Assembly: GCA_016208015.1 (NCBI GenBank)
Contig: JACQYW010000012.1
Coordinates: forward strand, 248,001 to 312,000
DNA: 64,000 bases
DNA from: Nitrosomonadales bacterium
GTDB taxonomy: Bacteria > Pseudomonadota > Gammaproteobacteria > Burkholderiales > Gallionellaceae
Direction: 5' to 3'
The notes beneath the pieces were generated by a model. That model ran no database searches. It saw nothing but the letters and a program-made list of their open reading frames with translations, and was not told the DNA's origin. The position numbers were made by a program, and so were the translations under genes. Of the stretch, positions 8,206 through 17,635 are shown piece after piece (within the stretch, counting starts at the first letter, position 1; each line of letters opens with the position of its first letter).

Positions 8206-9387
8206 ATGGCTGACCTTTCCAAACTGTACTCCATGAACCGTCTGTATTACGTGTTGCTGGCGCTCGGCGGCCTGGCCGTGCTGGGCGGTGCTTATGCCGT
8301 ATTCATGATGGAACACCACGGCCACATCATCTCCGGCATGAACAACCAGATCGTATGGGGAATGCCGCACGTGTTCGCCATCTTCCTGATCGTCGCCGCA
8401 TCCGGCGTATTGAACGTCGCCTCCATCGGTTCGGTGTTCGGCAAGGCCGTCTACAAGGCGCGCGCGCCGCTGGCCAGCCTGTTGTCCATCGCCATGCTGG
8501 CGGGCGGTCTCGCCGTGCTGATGCTGGATCTGGGCAGGCCCGACCGCATCATCGTCGCCGCGACCAACTACAACCTCACCTCGGTGTTCGCCTGGAACGT
8601 GGTGCTGTATTCCGGCATGTTCTCGCTGGTCATCGTCTATCTGTGGACGATGATGGAGCGGCGCATGAACCCGTTCAACAAGGCCGCCGGCCTGGCCGTG
8701 TTCATCTGGCGTTTCGTGCTGACCACCGGTACCGGACTGATCTTCGCTTTCCTCACCGCGCGTCAGGCCTACGGCTCGGCGCTGCTGCCGCCGATGTTCA
8801 TCGTGCTGTCGTTCGCCTGGGGACTGGCGGTGTTCCATGTGGTGCAGAAGGTGATCTATTCCTGGAACGAGAAGACGCTCGATCCGGCCATCCTGCAGCG
8901 CACCAAGAACCTGCTCGGCGTGTTCATCGTCGGCTCGCTCTACATGGTCGCGACCTACCACCTCACCAACATGTACTTCGCGCATCAGACCGGCTTCGAG
9001 CGTTTCATCCTGATGGATGGCGGCGTCTATCCGAACCTGTTCTGGTGGGGCTACGTCGTGCTGGGCAACGCGTTGCCCTTGCTGCTGATCTATTTCCCCG
9101 GCCTGGGCAAGACCAGGTGCGTGATGATCGCTTCGATGATGGTGGTGCTGGGCGCCTTCGCGCTGCTGTACGTGTTCATCATCGGCGGACAGGCATATCC
9201 GCTCAATATCTTTCCGGGTTATGAAGTCGTCAGCAGCTTTGCCGACGGACAGGTCGCCAGTTACGCACCTTCGCTCTACGAGATCCTGCTCGGTTTCGGC
9301 GGGTTGGCCATCGCCTTCCTGATCACCACCGTCAGCGTGCGTGTGCTGAACTTCATGCCGCAGGACAAGCCCTACATCTCGGATTGA
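8206..9387 (+). CDS. dsrP: DsrP, NrfD-like membrane subunit of DsrMKJOP
   Basis: A 393-residue polytopic membrane protein of the NrfD/PsrC family with about ten hydrophobic segments, starting 3 bases after dsrO. The family passes electrons between periplasmic Fe-S partners and quinone. It completes the DsrMKJOP complex. The 72 bases that follow before dsrN hold no gene and no obvious terminator, so transcription may continue. Confidence 0.94.
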   Translation: MADLSKLYSMNRLYYVLLALGGLAVLGGAYAVFMMEHHGHIISGMNNQIVWGMPHVFAIFLIVAASGVLNVASIGSVFGKAVYKARAPLASLLSIAMLAGGLAVLMLDLGRPDRIIVAATNYNLTSVFAWNVVLYSGMFSLVIVYLWTMMERRMNPFNKAAGLAVFIWRFVLTTGTGLIFAFLTARQAYGSALLPPMFIVLSFAWGLAVFHVVQKVIYSWNEKTLDPAILQRTKNLLGVFIVGSLYMVATYHLTNMYFAHQTGFERFILMDGGVYPNLFWWGYVVLGNALPLLLIYFPGLGKTRCVMIASMMVVLGAFALLYVFIIGGQAYPLNIFPGYEVVSSFADGQVASYAPSLYEILLGFGGLAIAFLITTVSVRVLNFMPQDKPYISD

Positions 9388-9459
9388 ACAGATACCGGAC
9401 GGGGTTCGCTTGGCGACACCTGTCCTGCTCTAATCCCACCAGGCTGATCGAGGTCCCAG

Positions 9460-10923
9460 ATGAACCGTTTCCTAATCTCGGCGGCACATAAATCTTCCGG
9501 CAAGACCATGGTCAGCATCGGCTTGTGCGCGGCACTCGCCGCGCGCGGTCATGTGGTGCAGCCGTTCAAGAAAGGCCCCGACTATATCGATCCGATGTGG
9601 CTCGGCCAGGCCGCCGGTCATGCCTGCTTCAACCTCGATCTGTACCTGATGGAACGCGACGACATCGTCGCCACCTTTTCGCAGCACAGTGCGGAAGTGA
9701 ATCTGGTCGAGGGCAACAAAGGCCTGTACGACGGACTCGCGCTGGACGGCAGCAACAGCAACGCCGCGCTGGCCAAGCTGCTCGACCTGCCGGTGATACT
9801 GGTGATCGACGCGCGCGGCATGACGCGCGGCATCGCCCCGCTGATCCTCGGCTACCAAGCCTTCGACCGCGACATCAACATCGCCGGGGTCATCCTCAAC
9901 AACCTCGGCGGACGCCGCCACGAATCCAAGCTGCGCGAAGTGATCGAGCACTACACCGACGTGCCGGTGATAGGCGCCATCCAGCACGACGAGCGCCTGT
10001 CCATCGTCGAGCGCCATCTGGGCCTGATGCCCAGCAACGAATCGCATGTCGCCACCGCCAAGATCAAACAGATCGGCGAGGCCATCGCCGAGCAGGTCGA
10101 TCTGGACAAGCTGCTGGCGTTGTCGCAGATGGAGCCATTGGCTGTTCCGCACACCGCCAAGGTGAGTCCGCTTCCCTGCGGCGAGAAAGTGAAGATTGCC
10201 ATCGCGCGCGACCGCTCCTTCGGTTTCTACTACGCCGACGACCTCGAAGCGCTGGAAGCGGCGGGTGCGGAACTGGTACCGTTCGATGCGCTGCGCGACG
10301 CGCAACTGCCCGAAGCCGACGCGCTGTATATCGGCGGCGGCTTTCCCGAGACCTGCGCCACCGAGCTGGAAGCCAACGTCAGTCTGCGCTCGCAGATCAA
10401 ACGGGCCATCGAGAGCGGCATGCCGGCCTATGCCGAATGTGGCGGCCTGATGTACCTGTCGCGCGGCATCGAGTATCAGGGGCGCACTTATGAGATGGTC
10501 GGCGCCATTCCCGGCGACGTGAAGATGCACGCCAAACCCATCGGCCGCGGCTATGTGCACCTGAAGGAGGATGAGGCGCATCCCTGGCCGCGCCCGGACA
10601 AAGCGTCGGAATTGCCCTCACCTCAATCCTCTCCCAGTGGGAGAGGAGGCAATCGTGAAAATCAACCTTTGATCTTTGCCCACGAATTCCATTATTCCAG
10701 TCTGGAGAACCTTCCGCCGGACTGCCGCTTCGCATACCATGTCGAGCGCGGTTACGGCATCGACGGTGACCGCGACGGACTTATATTGCATAACTTGTTG
10801 GCTTCCTACACCCATCTGCGCACCATCGGCAGTTGCTACTGGGCGACGCGCTTCGTCGCTTTCGTCCGGCGGCACAGGGAACAACAACAAAGAACGAATC
10901 TAACTATCGGGAAATCACTATGA
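9460..10923 (+). CDS. dsrN: DsrN, siroheme-amidating cobyrinate a,c-diamide synthase homologue
   Basis: The 487-residue protein is a CobB/CbiA-type glutamine-dependent amidotransferase. It has an N-terminal P-loop-like nucleotide site (AAHKSSGKTMVSIG) and a class I amidotransferase domain with the nucleophile Cys at about 327 (YAECGGLMYLSRG) and a later EFHYS motif. DsrN is known to amidate siroheme for DsrAB. Between the conserved YVHLKEDEAHP and IFAHEFHYS blocks there is an unusual Ser/Pro/Gly segment of about 20 residues (residues about 385-406) encoded by a dispersed palindromic repeat. The stop overlaps the next start (ATGA). Confidence 0.94.
   Translation: MNRFLISAAHKSSGKTMVSIGLCAALAARGHVVQPFKKGPDYIDPMWLGQAAGHACFNLDLYLMERDDIVATFSQHSAEVNLVEGNKGLYDGLALDGSNSNAALAKLLDLPVILVIDARGMTRGIAPLILGYQAFDRDINIAGVILNNLGGRRHESKLREVIEHYTDVPVIGAIQHDERLSIVERHLGLMPSNESHVATAKIKQIGEAIAEQVDLDKLLALSQMEPLAVPHTAKVSPLPCGEKVKIAIARDRSFGFYYADDLEALEAAGAELVPFDALRDAQLPEADALYIGGGFPETCATELEANVSLRSQIKRAIESGMPAYAECGGLMYLSRGIEYQGRTYEMVGAIPGDVKMHAKPIGRGYVHLKEDEAHPWPRPDKASELPSPQSSPSGRGGNRENQPLIFAHEFHYSSLENLPPDCRFAYHVERGYGIDGDRDGLILHNLLASYTHLRTIGSCYWATRFVAFVRRHREQQQRTNLTIGKSL
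10614..10652 (+). repeat. Palindromic dispersed repeat inside dsrN
   Basis: The DNA here reads as a pyrimidine-rich lead (CCCTCACCTCAATC) followed by the hairpin CTCTCCCAGTGGGAGAG. The same lead-plus-hairpin design occurs twice in mutS (59271-59377). It lies in the dsrN frame and adds about 13-20 residues (LPSPQSSPSGRGG) without a stop. This is a typical non-coding bacterial repeat sequence found within a coding region. Confidence 0.8.
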
Positions 10924-11522
10924 CACAGCTACATTACCAGGCCGCCGTCGCTGCCTTCGACAAAGCCAACGCCGAAGATCCGAACAAGGAAACGGCCGAC
11001 GGCAAGGAATATCCGAAGGAACTGCTCTACGCACAGCGCATGACCGAGATGCAGGAGCGCTACGTACCCGAGGCATCGGAGGCGGTCAAGCTGGCCTGCC
11101 GCGCCCAGCACATCCAGCGCTGGAAGTCCGCCCGCAGCAACTTCCCCATGGACCGCAACGGTTATCTGCAATGGCGCACCGGGCTGTACAAGTTCCACGC
11201 CGAGACTGCGGGCAACCTGATGAAACAAGCGGGGTATGACGACGAGATGATCGAGCGTGTGCGCACCATCATCAGCAAGAAGGCGCTCAAGGTCAATCCG
11301 GAGACGCAGCTGATGGAAGACGTGGTCGACCTGGTGTTCATCGAGCACTACATGATCGGCTTCGCCACCAGCCACCCGGAATATGACGAGGCCAAGTGGA
11401 TCGAGATCATCAAGAAGACCTGGAACAAGATGTCGGCGCGCGCGCATGATTTTGCGCTGGCGGGCAAGATCAAGCTGCCGGAAGCACTGGTGCCGCTGAT
11501 CCTGAAAGCAGTGAAAGGCTGA
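10920..11522 (+). CDS. DUF4202 family protein
   Basis: The 200-residue protein starts at the ATG overlapping the dsrN stop, so it is translationally coupled to dsrN. The N-terminus ([19 protein letters not shown]) and the segment [24 protein letters not shown] are typical of the DUF4202 family, a predicted helical protein of unknown function. No signal peptide, membrane segment or cysteine cluster is seen. Its position between dsrN and cysG suggests a link to sulfur or siroheme metabolism, but that is only context. Confidence 0.8.
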   Translation: MTQLHYQAAVAAFDKANAEDPNKETADGKEYPKELLYAQRMTEMQERYVPEASEAVKLACRAQHIQRWKSARSNFPMDRNGYLQWRTGLYKFHAETAGNLMKQAGYDDEMIERVRTIISKKALKVNPETQLMEDVVDLVFIEHYMIGFATSHPEYDEAKWIEIIKKTWNKMSARAHDFALAGKIKLPEALVPLILKAVKG

Positions 11523-11523
11523 C

Positions 11524-12903
11524 GTGGATTTTCTGCCGATATTTGCGAATGTCAAAGGCAAGCCTTGCCTCGTGGTGGGCGGCGGCGAAGTCGCCAAACG
11601 CAAGGCGGGCGTGTTGCTGGATGCAGGCGCGCAAGTGCGCGTGGTCGCCCCCGAGATCGATGCGGAACTGGCAAAGCAGGATGGCATCGAGCCGGTCGTC
11701 GCGCGTTTCGACGCCAAGCACCTCGACGGCATGACCCTGGTCATCGCCGCCACCAACGACCGCGAGGTGAACAAGCAGGTCTCGGCGCTGGCGCAGAACC
11801 GCAGCATACCGGTGAACGTGGTCGACGATCCCGAACTGTGCAGTTTCATCATGCCCGCCATCCTCGACCGTTCGCCGCTGATGATCGCCTTCTCCAGCGG
11901 CGGCGCTTCGCCGGTGCTGACGCGCATGCTGCGCGGCAAGCTGGAGACGCTGATCCCGCAGAACTACAGCCGCCTGGCGTCATTCGCCGAACGTTTCCGC
12001 GAACTGGTCAAGACGCGCGTCACCAACCCGCCCAAGCGCCGCATCTTCTGGGAGAACGTGTTCGAAGGCGTGGTCGCCGAGAAGGTGCTGACCGGCGATG
12101 AGCACAGCGCAGAAGCGATGCTGCAGCAGATGCTCAAGGACGAGGACAACATCCGCCGCGGCGAGGTGTATCTGGTCGGCGCCGGTCCCGGCGATCCCGA
12201 CCTGCTCACTTTCCGCGCGCTGCGCCTGATGCAGAAGGCCGACGTGGTGGTGTACGACAATCTGGTGTCCAAACCCATCGTCGAGATGACGCGGCGCGAT
12301 GCCGAGCGCATCTATGTCGGCAAGAAGCGCGACGACCACACCCTGCGCCAGGAAGAGATCAACGAACTGCTGGTGCGCCTGGCCAAGGAAGGCAAACGCG
12401 TGCTGCGCCTCAAGGGCGGCGACCCGTTCATCTTCGGGCGCGGCGGCGAGGAGATCGAAACACTGGCGGCAGAGAACATCCCGTTCCAGGTGGTGCCCGG
12501 CATCACTGCCGCATCGGGTGTCGCATCCTATGCCGGTATCCCGCTGACGCACCGCGACTATGCGCAGTCCTGCATGTTCGTCACCGGCCATCTCAAGGAC
12601 GGCACCATGAATCTGGACTGGGCCGCCTTGGCGCGACCGAAGCAGACCGTGGTGGTGTACATGGGGCTGCACGGTCTGGATCACCTGTGTGCCAAGCTGG
12701 TCGAACACGGCATGCCGGATTCCACGCCCATCGCCATCGTGCAGCAGGGCACCACGCCGAACCAGCGTGTCATCACCGGCACCTTGAAGACATTGCCCGG
12801 CATCGCCGAACGCGAGAAGCCGCAGGCGCCGACACTGATCATCGTCGGCGGCGTGGTCACGCTGAGAGAAAAACTGGCCTGGTTCCATCCACAAAAACAA
12901 TAG
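11524..12903 (+). CDS. cysG: Siroheme synthase (trifunctional CysG)
   Basis: Starts with GTG one base after the previous stop. At 459 residues it has the length of trifunctional CysG. The N-terminal half shows the NAD-binding precorrin-2 dehydrogenase/ferrochelatase motif ([14 protein letters not shown]), and the C-terminal half is a uroporphyrinogen III methyltransferase ([19 protein letters not shown] near 215 and [15 protein letters not shown] near 295). It makes siroheme from uroporphyrinogen III, the cofactor of DsrAB, which explains its place at the end of the dsr cluster. Confidence 0.96.
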   Translation: MDFLPIFANVKGKPCLVVGGGEVAKRKAGVLLDAGAQVRVVAPEIDAELAKQDGIEPVVARFDAKHLDGMTLVIAATNDREVNKQVSALAQNRSIPVNVVDDPELCSFIMPAILDRSPLMIAFSSGGASPVLTRMLRGKLETLIPQNYSRLASFAERFRELVKTRVTNPPKRRIFWENVFEGVVAEKVLTGDEHSAEAMLQQMLKDEDNIRRGEVYLVGAGPGDPDLLTFRALRLMQKADVVVYDNLVSKPIVEMTRRDAERIYVGKKRDDHTLRQEEINELLVRLAKEGKRVLRLKGGDPFIFGRGGEEIETLAAENIPFQVVPGITAASGVASYAGIPLTHRDYAQSCMFVTGHLKDGTMNLDWAALARPKQTVVVYMGLHGLDHLCAKLVEHGMPDSTPIAIVQQGTTPNQRVITGTLKTLPGIAEREKPQAPTLIIVGGVVTLREKLAWFHPQKQ

Positions 12904-12946
12904 GGAGTTGTTCCGCAGTTCAATATAACAATCAGGGAGAGAAATA

Positions 12947-13846
12947 ATGGTACGAATGACGATCAAGGGAATGTTGCTGTCTGCGTTGTTTCTGTTCGCC
13001 GGTGCTGCCCAGGCCGACGATGTGTTGCTCAAGCCTTTTGTGCTGGCCTCCAAGGGCGAGGGAACGGTCGTTGAAAAGAGCGCACAGGTAAAGACTGCGC
13101 TGAGCGCGGCCGGTTTTACCGTGGTGGGCGAATACGCACCGTATAGCGGCGCCAATATCGTCATCGTCACCAGCGATGAATTGAAGAAGAACGCCGCCGC
13201 GTCCGAGTTCGGCGGCTACGGTGCCGTGCAGCGCGTATCGGTCACCGAGGCGGGCAAAGAAGTGCAGGTCAGCTACACCAACCCGGTCTACATGTCGCAT
13301 GTGTATCGCATGAGCGGCGACCTCGGCGGCGTATCGGCCGCTCTGGAGAAGGCGCTGGGCCGGGTGGAAGAGTTCGGTGCCAAGGGCATGCTGGCAAAAC
13401 AGGCGCGCAAATACCACTACACCATCGGCATGGAATACTTCGACGAGCCGAGCGAGCTGGCCGAGTACGGCAGCTATGAGGAAGCCGTGCAGGCGGTGGA
13501 TGCCAAGCTGGCGAGCAACCAGAACGGCGTGTCCAAGGTCTATCGCGTCGACATCCCCGGCAAGCAGGAGAGCGTGTTCGGCGTGGGCCTGAAAGGCAGC
13601 GACGATACCAAAGCCATGGACGACAAGTTCATCATGAACGAGATCGATTTCCGCGACGTGAAATCCACCGCGCACCTCCCGTATGAAGTCATGGTCTCGG
13701 GCAACAAGGTGTATGCGCTGTATGCGCGTTTCCGTATCGCGATCAACTTCCCCGATCTCAGCATGATGGGCAAGAACAGTTTCATGAACATCATGAAAGC
13801 GCCGGAAGCGATCCGCAAGGCGCTGGAAAAAACGGTCAAGAAATAA
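12947..13846 (+). CDS. Secreted protein of unknown function, DUF302-like N-terminal region
   Basis: The 299-residue protein has a clear signal peptide (residues 1-24, cleavage likely after AAQA|DD) and is probably periplasmic. Residues about 30-140 have the pattern of a DUF302-like fold: a helix, then GFTVVGEYAPYSGANIVIVTSDELK, then a strand with NPVYMSH. The C-terminal half is not recognised. No cysteines or haem motifs are present, so a thiol or haem role is unlikely. GGGAGAG precedes the ATG. The DUF302 assignment is by eye and weak. Confidence 0.6.
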   Translation: MVRMTIKGMLLSALFLFAGAAQADDVLLKPFVLASKGEGTVVEKSAQVKTALSAAGFTVVGEYAPYSGANIVIVTSDELKKNAAASEFGGYGAVQRVSVTEAGKEVQVSYTNPVYMSHVYRMSGDLGGVSAALEKALGRVEEFGAKGMLAKQARKYHYTIGMEYFDEPSELAEYGSYEEAVQAVDAKLASNQNGVSKVYRVDIPGKQESVFGVGLKGSDDTKAMDDKFIMNEIDFRDVKSTAHLPYEVMVSGNKVYALYARFRIAINFPDLSMMGKNSFMNIMKAPEAIRKALEKTVKK

Positions 13847-13863
13847 TCGCAACAGGGGGGCGC

Positions 13864-14436
13864 ATGTCTACAGAACTGATGGCAGCAGTGAAAACCGGCG
13901 ATACCGCAACAGTACGGAATTTGCTGGCGGCCGGTGCGCATGTCGATAGCCGCGACGAGTCAGGCGCCACCCTGCTGATGCTGGCCGCCCAGGCGGGCGA
14001 TCTCGAAATGGTGGAGATGCTGCTGGAGCGCAAGGCCGACGTCAACGCGGCCGACAGCGCAGGCTGGGGCGCACTGATGAAGGCCTGCTACAACCCGGAA
14101 CTGAAGCGCGGCTTCGCCGATGTGGTGCAGGCGCTCATTGCTGCGGGTGCCAATATCGAGGCCGCCATCGGTTACGGTGTACGTCCGCTGATGCTGGCCG
14201 CGGGTTACGGCGAGACGGCCGTGGTCGAGGCGCTGTTGCAGGCGGATGCGGATGTGCTGGCGAAGAACGAGGGCGGCTACACCGCCCTGATGATGGTGAA
14301 GCAGAAACATTATGTCGACGTCGTCAACCTGCTGCACGAAGCCGAACAGCTCGCCGGACTGGGCGAGGGCAGTTGCGCCAGCAAGAATGCGCCCGGTGCC
14401 AACGTCATCACCTTCATGAAACGTCCCGGCGCGTGA
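13864..14436 (+). CDS. Ankyrin-repeat protein
   Basis: The 190-residue protein consists of about four ankyrin repeats, with typical units such as GATLLMLAAQAGDLEMVEML and GVRPLMLAAGYGETAVVEAL. There is no signal peptide, so it is probably cytoplasmic. Ankyrin repeats mediate protein-protein contacts; the partner is unknown. It starts 17 bases after the upstream gene behind GGGGGG and so is likely cotranscribed with it. Confidence 0.85.
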   Translation: MSTELMAAVKTGDTATVRNLLAAGAHVDSRDESGATLLMLAAQAGDLEMVEMLLERKADVNAADSAGWGALMKACYNPELKRGFADVVQALIAAGANIEAAIGYGVRPLMLAAGYGETAVVEALLQADADVLAKNEGGYTALMMVKQKHYVDVVNLLHEAEQLAGLGEGSCASKNAPGANVITFMKRPGA

Positions 14437-14473
14437 TCTTGCGCGCTAACCGACCGCAGCGAACGAGGTAACC

Positions 14474-14701
14474 ATGGCCTACTTTATCTACCGCGTGACC
14501 GAATTTCCCATCAAGCAACTGGAGATGCTGGAACAGCACGAGACCTATCGCGAGGCATCGGCGCGGGCCAAGCATTTACGCGCCGAACTGGCGGAAGATT
14601 CGCGTTCGCTCATCAAGATGATCCATGCCGAAACGGAACTGCACGCCGAAGATCTGCTCAACGAAGTGCGCGAACCTGCCCCGCAGCTGGGGGACGACTA
14701 A
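14474..14701 (+). CDS. Small conserved-type hypothetical protein
   Basis: A 75-residue, highly charged, probably helical cytoplasmic protein (MAYFIYRVTEFPIKQLEML...). It contains no cysteine and no recognised domain. An ACGAGGTAACC ribosome binding site stands before the ATG. It follows the ankyrin gene closely on the same strand, and a long inverted-repeat element starts one base after its stop. Confidence 0.6.
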   Translation: MAYFIYRVTEFPIKQLEMLEQHETYREASARAKHLRAELAEDSRSLIKMIHAETELHAEDLLNEVREPAPQLGDD

Positions 14702-14702
14702 T

Positions 14703-14843
14703 CATGACGACATAAATCTACTATGCGACTGGATGGCTTCGTTGCGCGGTGCTCGGAATCCTCATGTACTTCTATGTACATTCCGGTTCCTGCGCTCCGT
14801 GCGCCTTGCCCTCCAGCCGCTCGTCACGATTTATGTCGTCATG
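14703..14843. repeat. 141-bp element with perfect 16-bp terminal inverted repeats
   Basis: The ends are CATGACGACATAAATC at 14703-14718 and its exact reverse complement at 14828-14843. Inside are further complementary segments around a central ATGTAC...GTACAT hairpin, so the whole element can fold into a long stem. It encodes no protein. The structure is that of a MITE-like or large palindromic intergenic repeat; it could act as a terminator or attenuator between the small gene before it and the gene after it. Confidence 0.75.
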
Positions 14844-14853
14844 AATAAGCATC

Positions 14854-15288
14854 ATGGACGAAGCCGCCTACCGGCAGAAGTTCGCCGAGGTGGTGGCGCG
14901 CCCCTGTGTGTTCGAGAAGGCCCTGCTGGCACGCTGCGTCGCCTGCGAATGCGCGCAGCGGATGCAGATCGCCGAGCGTGAAGCGGCGACTTGTCGCGAT
15001 GCGGCGAGTCATTCCCGTTGCCGGGAGATGCACGACCGGTTGCGCCACAGTTTCGCCTTTGCCTTGGGCAAGATGCACGACGAAGAGGTGCTGCCGCACG
15101 CGCAGGAGATGCGCGTGCAATGCGGCGGTCTCAAGGGATTGCGGCAGGTGCTGAACGGCGATGCCGAAGTGGCGAACGTGGATGCGCTGTCGGCAAACGC
15201 CTTGCGGCAGTGGGGTGATTTGGCCGGGATCCCCTGGTCTGAAGTCGTCCACGCCGCTGCGCAGTGTTACAAGGGCAGGCACGGCTGA
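14854..15288 (+). CDS. Cysteine-containing hypothetical protein
   Basis: The 144-residue protein begins 10 bases after the inverted-repeat element. Its N-terminal half holds several cysteines (CVFEKALLARCVACECAQRM, then CRDAASHSRC) that could bind a metal, and the rest is helical. No haem CXXCH motif, signal peptide or known domain is seen. Direction and spacing suggest it is still part of the dsr-cysG gene string, but no function is assigned. Confidence 0.55.
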   Translation: MDEAAYRQKFAEVVARPCVFEKALLARCVACECAQRMQIAEREAATCRDAASHSRCREMHDRLRHSFAFALGKMHDEEVLPHAQEMRVQCGGLKGLRQVLNGDAEVANVDALSANALRQWGDLAGIPWSEVVHAAAQCYKGRHG

Positions 15289-15380
15289 AGGTAGTCACTC
15301 ACAGACCTTGTCCAGCCGCTACAATGTCGAGTGTCTTAGTACGGGATATCATCCCGGCAAATATCAACCAGGAGCAAATG

Positions 15381-16475
15381 ATGAGTTTTACTGAAGCAGA
15401 TGTACAGAACGCGTTGAAGAACCTGATCGACCCGAATACGAAAAAGGATTTCGTCAGCGGAAAATCCATCAAGAACGTCAAGGTCAGCGGCAGCGACGTG
15501 ACGCTGGATGTGTCGCTGGGCTACCCGGCCAAGAGCGTGTGGGCCGAGATCAAGGCGGCCATCGAAGCTCACCTCAAATCCGCACTGCCGGGCGCGGGAA
15601 AGATCGAAGCGACCGTCAGCAGCAAGGTCGTGCCGCATGCGGTGCAGCGCGGCGTGAAACTGGTGGATGGCGTGAAGAACATCATCGCCGTGGCGAGCGG
15701 CAAGGGCGGCGTGGGCAAGAGCACCACTGCGGTCAATCTGGCGCTGGCGCTGGCCGCCGAAGGTGCGCGCGTCGGCATGCTGGACGCCGACATCTACGGC
15801 CCGTCTCAACCCACGATGCTGGGCATCAGTGGACAACCGGATTCGGAAGATGGAAAGACCATGCTGCCGATGACCAACCACGGCCTGCAGGCCATGTCGG
15901 TCGGCTTCCTGGTCGACGCCACCGACACACCGATGATCTGGCGCGGCCCGATGGTCACCCAGGCGCTCGAACAATTGCTGCACCAGACCAAGTGGGACAA
16001 CCTCGACTATCTGGTGATGGATCTGCCGCCGGGCACCGGCGACATCCAGCTGACTCTCGCGCAGAAAGTGCCGGTCACCGGCGCAGTCATCGTCACCACG
16101 CCGCAGGACATCGCGCTGCTGGATGCGCGCAAGGGACTCAAGATGTTCGAGAAGGTCGGCATCAAGATCGTCGGCATCGTCGAGAACATGAGCACCCACA
16201 TCTGCTCCCAGTGCGGCCATGAAGAGCACATCTTCGGCGCGGGCGGCGGCGAAAAGATGTGCGCCGACTACAACACCGAATTCCTCGGCGGCCTGCCGCT
16301 GGACATCCGCATCCGCGAACAGGCCGACTCCGGCAACCCCACCGTGGTCGCCGATCCGGACGGCAACATCGCCAGGGTCTACAAGCAGATCGCGCGCCGC
16401 ATCGCGGTGAAGGTCGCCGACATGGCGCAGGACCACAGCGCGGCATTCCCCAAGATCGTCGTCCAGAATACGTGA
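15381..16475 (+). CDS. apbC: Mrp/ApbC-type iron-sulfur cluster carrier ATPase
   Basis: Two adjacent ATGs occur at 15378 and 15381; the second has the better spacing from AGGAG. The 364-residue protein has an N-terminal MIP18/DUF59 domain (residues 1-85), a deviant Walker A motif ([20 protein letters not shown] near 110) and the C-terminal CSQCG motif that binds the bridging Fe-S cluster. It delivers Fe-S clusters to apo-proteins in the cytoplasm. Its stop overlaps the moaC start by one base, tying it to the Moco genes. Confidence 0.93.
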   Translation: MSFTEADVQNALKNLIDPNTKKDFVSGKSIKNVKVSGSDVTLDVSLGYPAKSVWAEIKAAIEAHLKSALPGAGKIEATVSSKVVPHAVQRGVKLVDGVKNIIAVASGKGGVGKSTTAVNLALALAAEGARVGMLDADIYGPSQPTMLGISGQPDSEDGKTMLPMTNHGLQAMSVGFLVDATDTPMIWRGPMVTQALEQLLHQTKWDNLDYLVMDLPPGTGDIQLTLAQKVPVTGAVIVTTPQDIALLDARKGLKMFEKVGIKIVGIVENMSTHICSQCGHEEHIFGAGGGEKMCADYNTEFLGGLPLDIRIREQADSGNPTVVADPDGNIARVYKQIARRIAVKVADMAQDHSAAFPKIVVQNT

Positions 16476-16972
16476 TGTCCGATCTGACGCATTTTTCCGA
16501 TTCGGGCCGCGCCCGCATGGTGGATGTGTCGGAGAAATCCAGCACGCAGCGCGTCGCTATCGCCAGCGGCGTGTTGCGCATGCAGCCGGAGACCCTGGCG
16601 CGCATACGCGAAGGCAGGATCGCCAAGGGTGATGTGCTGACCGTGGCCGATGTCGGCGCGGTGATGGCGGCCAAGCGCACGCCGGACATCATCCCGATGT
16701 GCCATGCCATAGCACTCAGCGGCGTGCAGGTCGAATTCAGCGAGATCAACGAACCGGATGCGCAAGGTTGCGTCGGTATCAGGGTCGTCACCACCGCCAC
16801 TTGCGTCGGCCAGACCGGTGTCGAGATGGAAGCGCTGACCGCCGCCAACGTCGCATTGCTCACCATCTACGACATGTGCAAAGCCATCGACCGCGGCATG
16901 CGCATCGAGTGCGTGCAACTGGAAGAGAAGCGCGGCGGCAAGAGCGGCGTGTGGAAACGGGAGGCAAAATGA
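16475..16972 (+). CDS. moaC: Cyclic pyranopterin monophosphate synthase
   Basis: The 165-residue protein is MoaC: it shows [18 protein letters not shown] and the later [21 protein letters not shown] block, which carry the active-site residues. Together with MoaA it converts GTP to cPMP, the first step of molybdopterin synthesis; moaA is not in this window. The start overlaps the apbC stop and the end overlaps moaD. Confidence 0.97.
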   Translation: MSDLTHFSDSGRARMVDVSEKSSTQRVAIASGVLRMQPETLARIREGRIAKGDVLTVADVGAVMAAKRTPDIIPMCHAIALSGVQVEFSEINEPDAQGCVGIRVVTTATCVGQTGVEMEALTAANVALLTIYDMCKAIDRGMRIECVQLEEKRGGKSGVWKREAK

Positions 16973-17208
16973 TCAAGGTACTGTTCTTCGGTCCGGTGGC
17001 CGACCGCGTGAAGATGCGCGAGACGGAAGTCGAATTTTCCCCCGGCATGACCCTGCATGACGTCATCGCCCACCTCGGTATGCAACATCCGGGCGCATTC
17101 AGCATCGTCAGTTTCTTCGCCGTCAACCAGAACCAGGTTCATGACAAGCAGATGGCGTTGCAAGACAACGACGAGATCGCCCTGATGGCGAAGTTCAGCG
17201 GTGGTTGA
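16969..17208 (+). CDS. moaD: Molybdopterin synthase small (sulfur-carrier) subunit
   Basis: A 79-residue ubiquitin-like protein ending in the essential Gly-Gly (MAKFSGG), which is thiocarboxylated to supply sulfur for molybdopterin. The ATG overlaps the moaC stop (ATGA). It forms the MPT synthase heterotetramer with MoaE, encoded immediately after. Confidence 0.95.
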   Translation: MIKVLFFGPVADRVKMRETEVEFSPGMTLHDVIAHLGMQHPGAFSIVSFFAVNQNQVHDKQMALQDNDEIALMAKFSGG

Positions 17209-17209
17209 G

Positions 17210-17635
17210 ATGCTCGAACCGGTCCGTATCCAGCAAAAAGATTTTTTCCAGAACGAAGAGATAGACGCGCTCAAGGCCGGCTCGAAGCGTATCGGCGGCA
17301 TCGCCACCTTCATCGGTTGCGCGCGCGACTTCTCCGAAGGGCGCGATGTCTCCGAGATCGGCTTCGAGGCCTATGGCAGCATGGCGCTGGCCGAAATGAA
17401 GAAACTGCGCGGTGAGGCCATCGAGAAATTCGGCCTGCTCGACGCGCGCATCGTGCACCGCGTAACGACAGTGAAAGCGGGCGACAACATCGTGTTCATC
17501 GCCGCTGCTGCTGAACACCGCGCCGCCGCTTTCGACGGCTGCCGCTGGATGATCGACGAACTCAAACAGCGTGTGCCGATCTGGAAGAAGGAGATCACGC
17601 CGCAGGGCGATTCCTGGGTGACTCCGCATCCATGA
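17210..17635 (+). CDS. moaE: Molybdopterin synthase large subunit
   Basis: Start taken at the ATG at 17210 just after moaD; a GTG at 17201 overlapping moaD is an alternative. The protein of about 141 residues has the MoaE motifs GGIATFIGCARDFSEG, YGSMALAEMKKL, the HR segment (IVHRVTTVKAGD) and VPIWKKE with its catalytic lysines. It converts cPMP to molybdopterin with MoaD. The stop overlaps the mobB ATG. Confidence 0.96.
   Translation: MLEPVRIQQKDFFQNEEIDALKAGSKRIGGIATFIGCARDFSEGRDVSEIGFEAYGSMALAEMKKLRGEAIEKFGLLDARIVHRVTTVKAGDNIVFIAAAAEHRAAAFDGCRWMIDELKQRVPIWKKEITPQGDSWVTPHP

Noticed and set aside
2..9387. Reductive (sulfate-reducing) Dsr system
   Set aside because: dsrEFH and dsrL are present and dsrD is not seen; this gene set is that of sulfur oxidisers. 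A DsrAB phylogeny would settle it.
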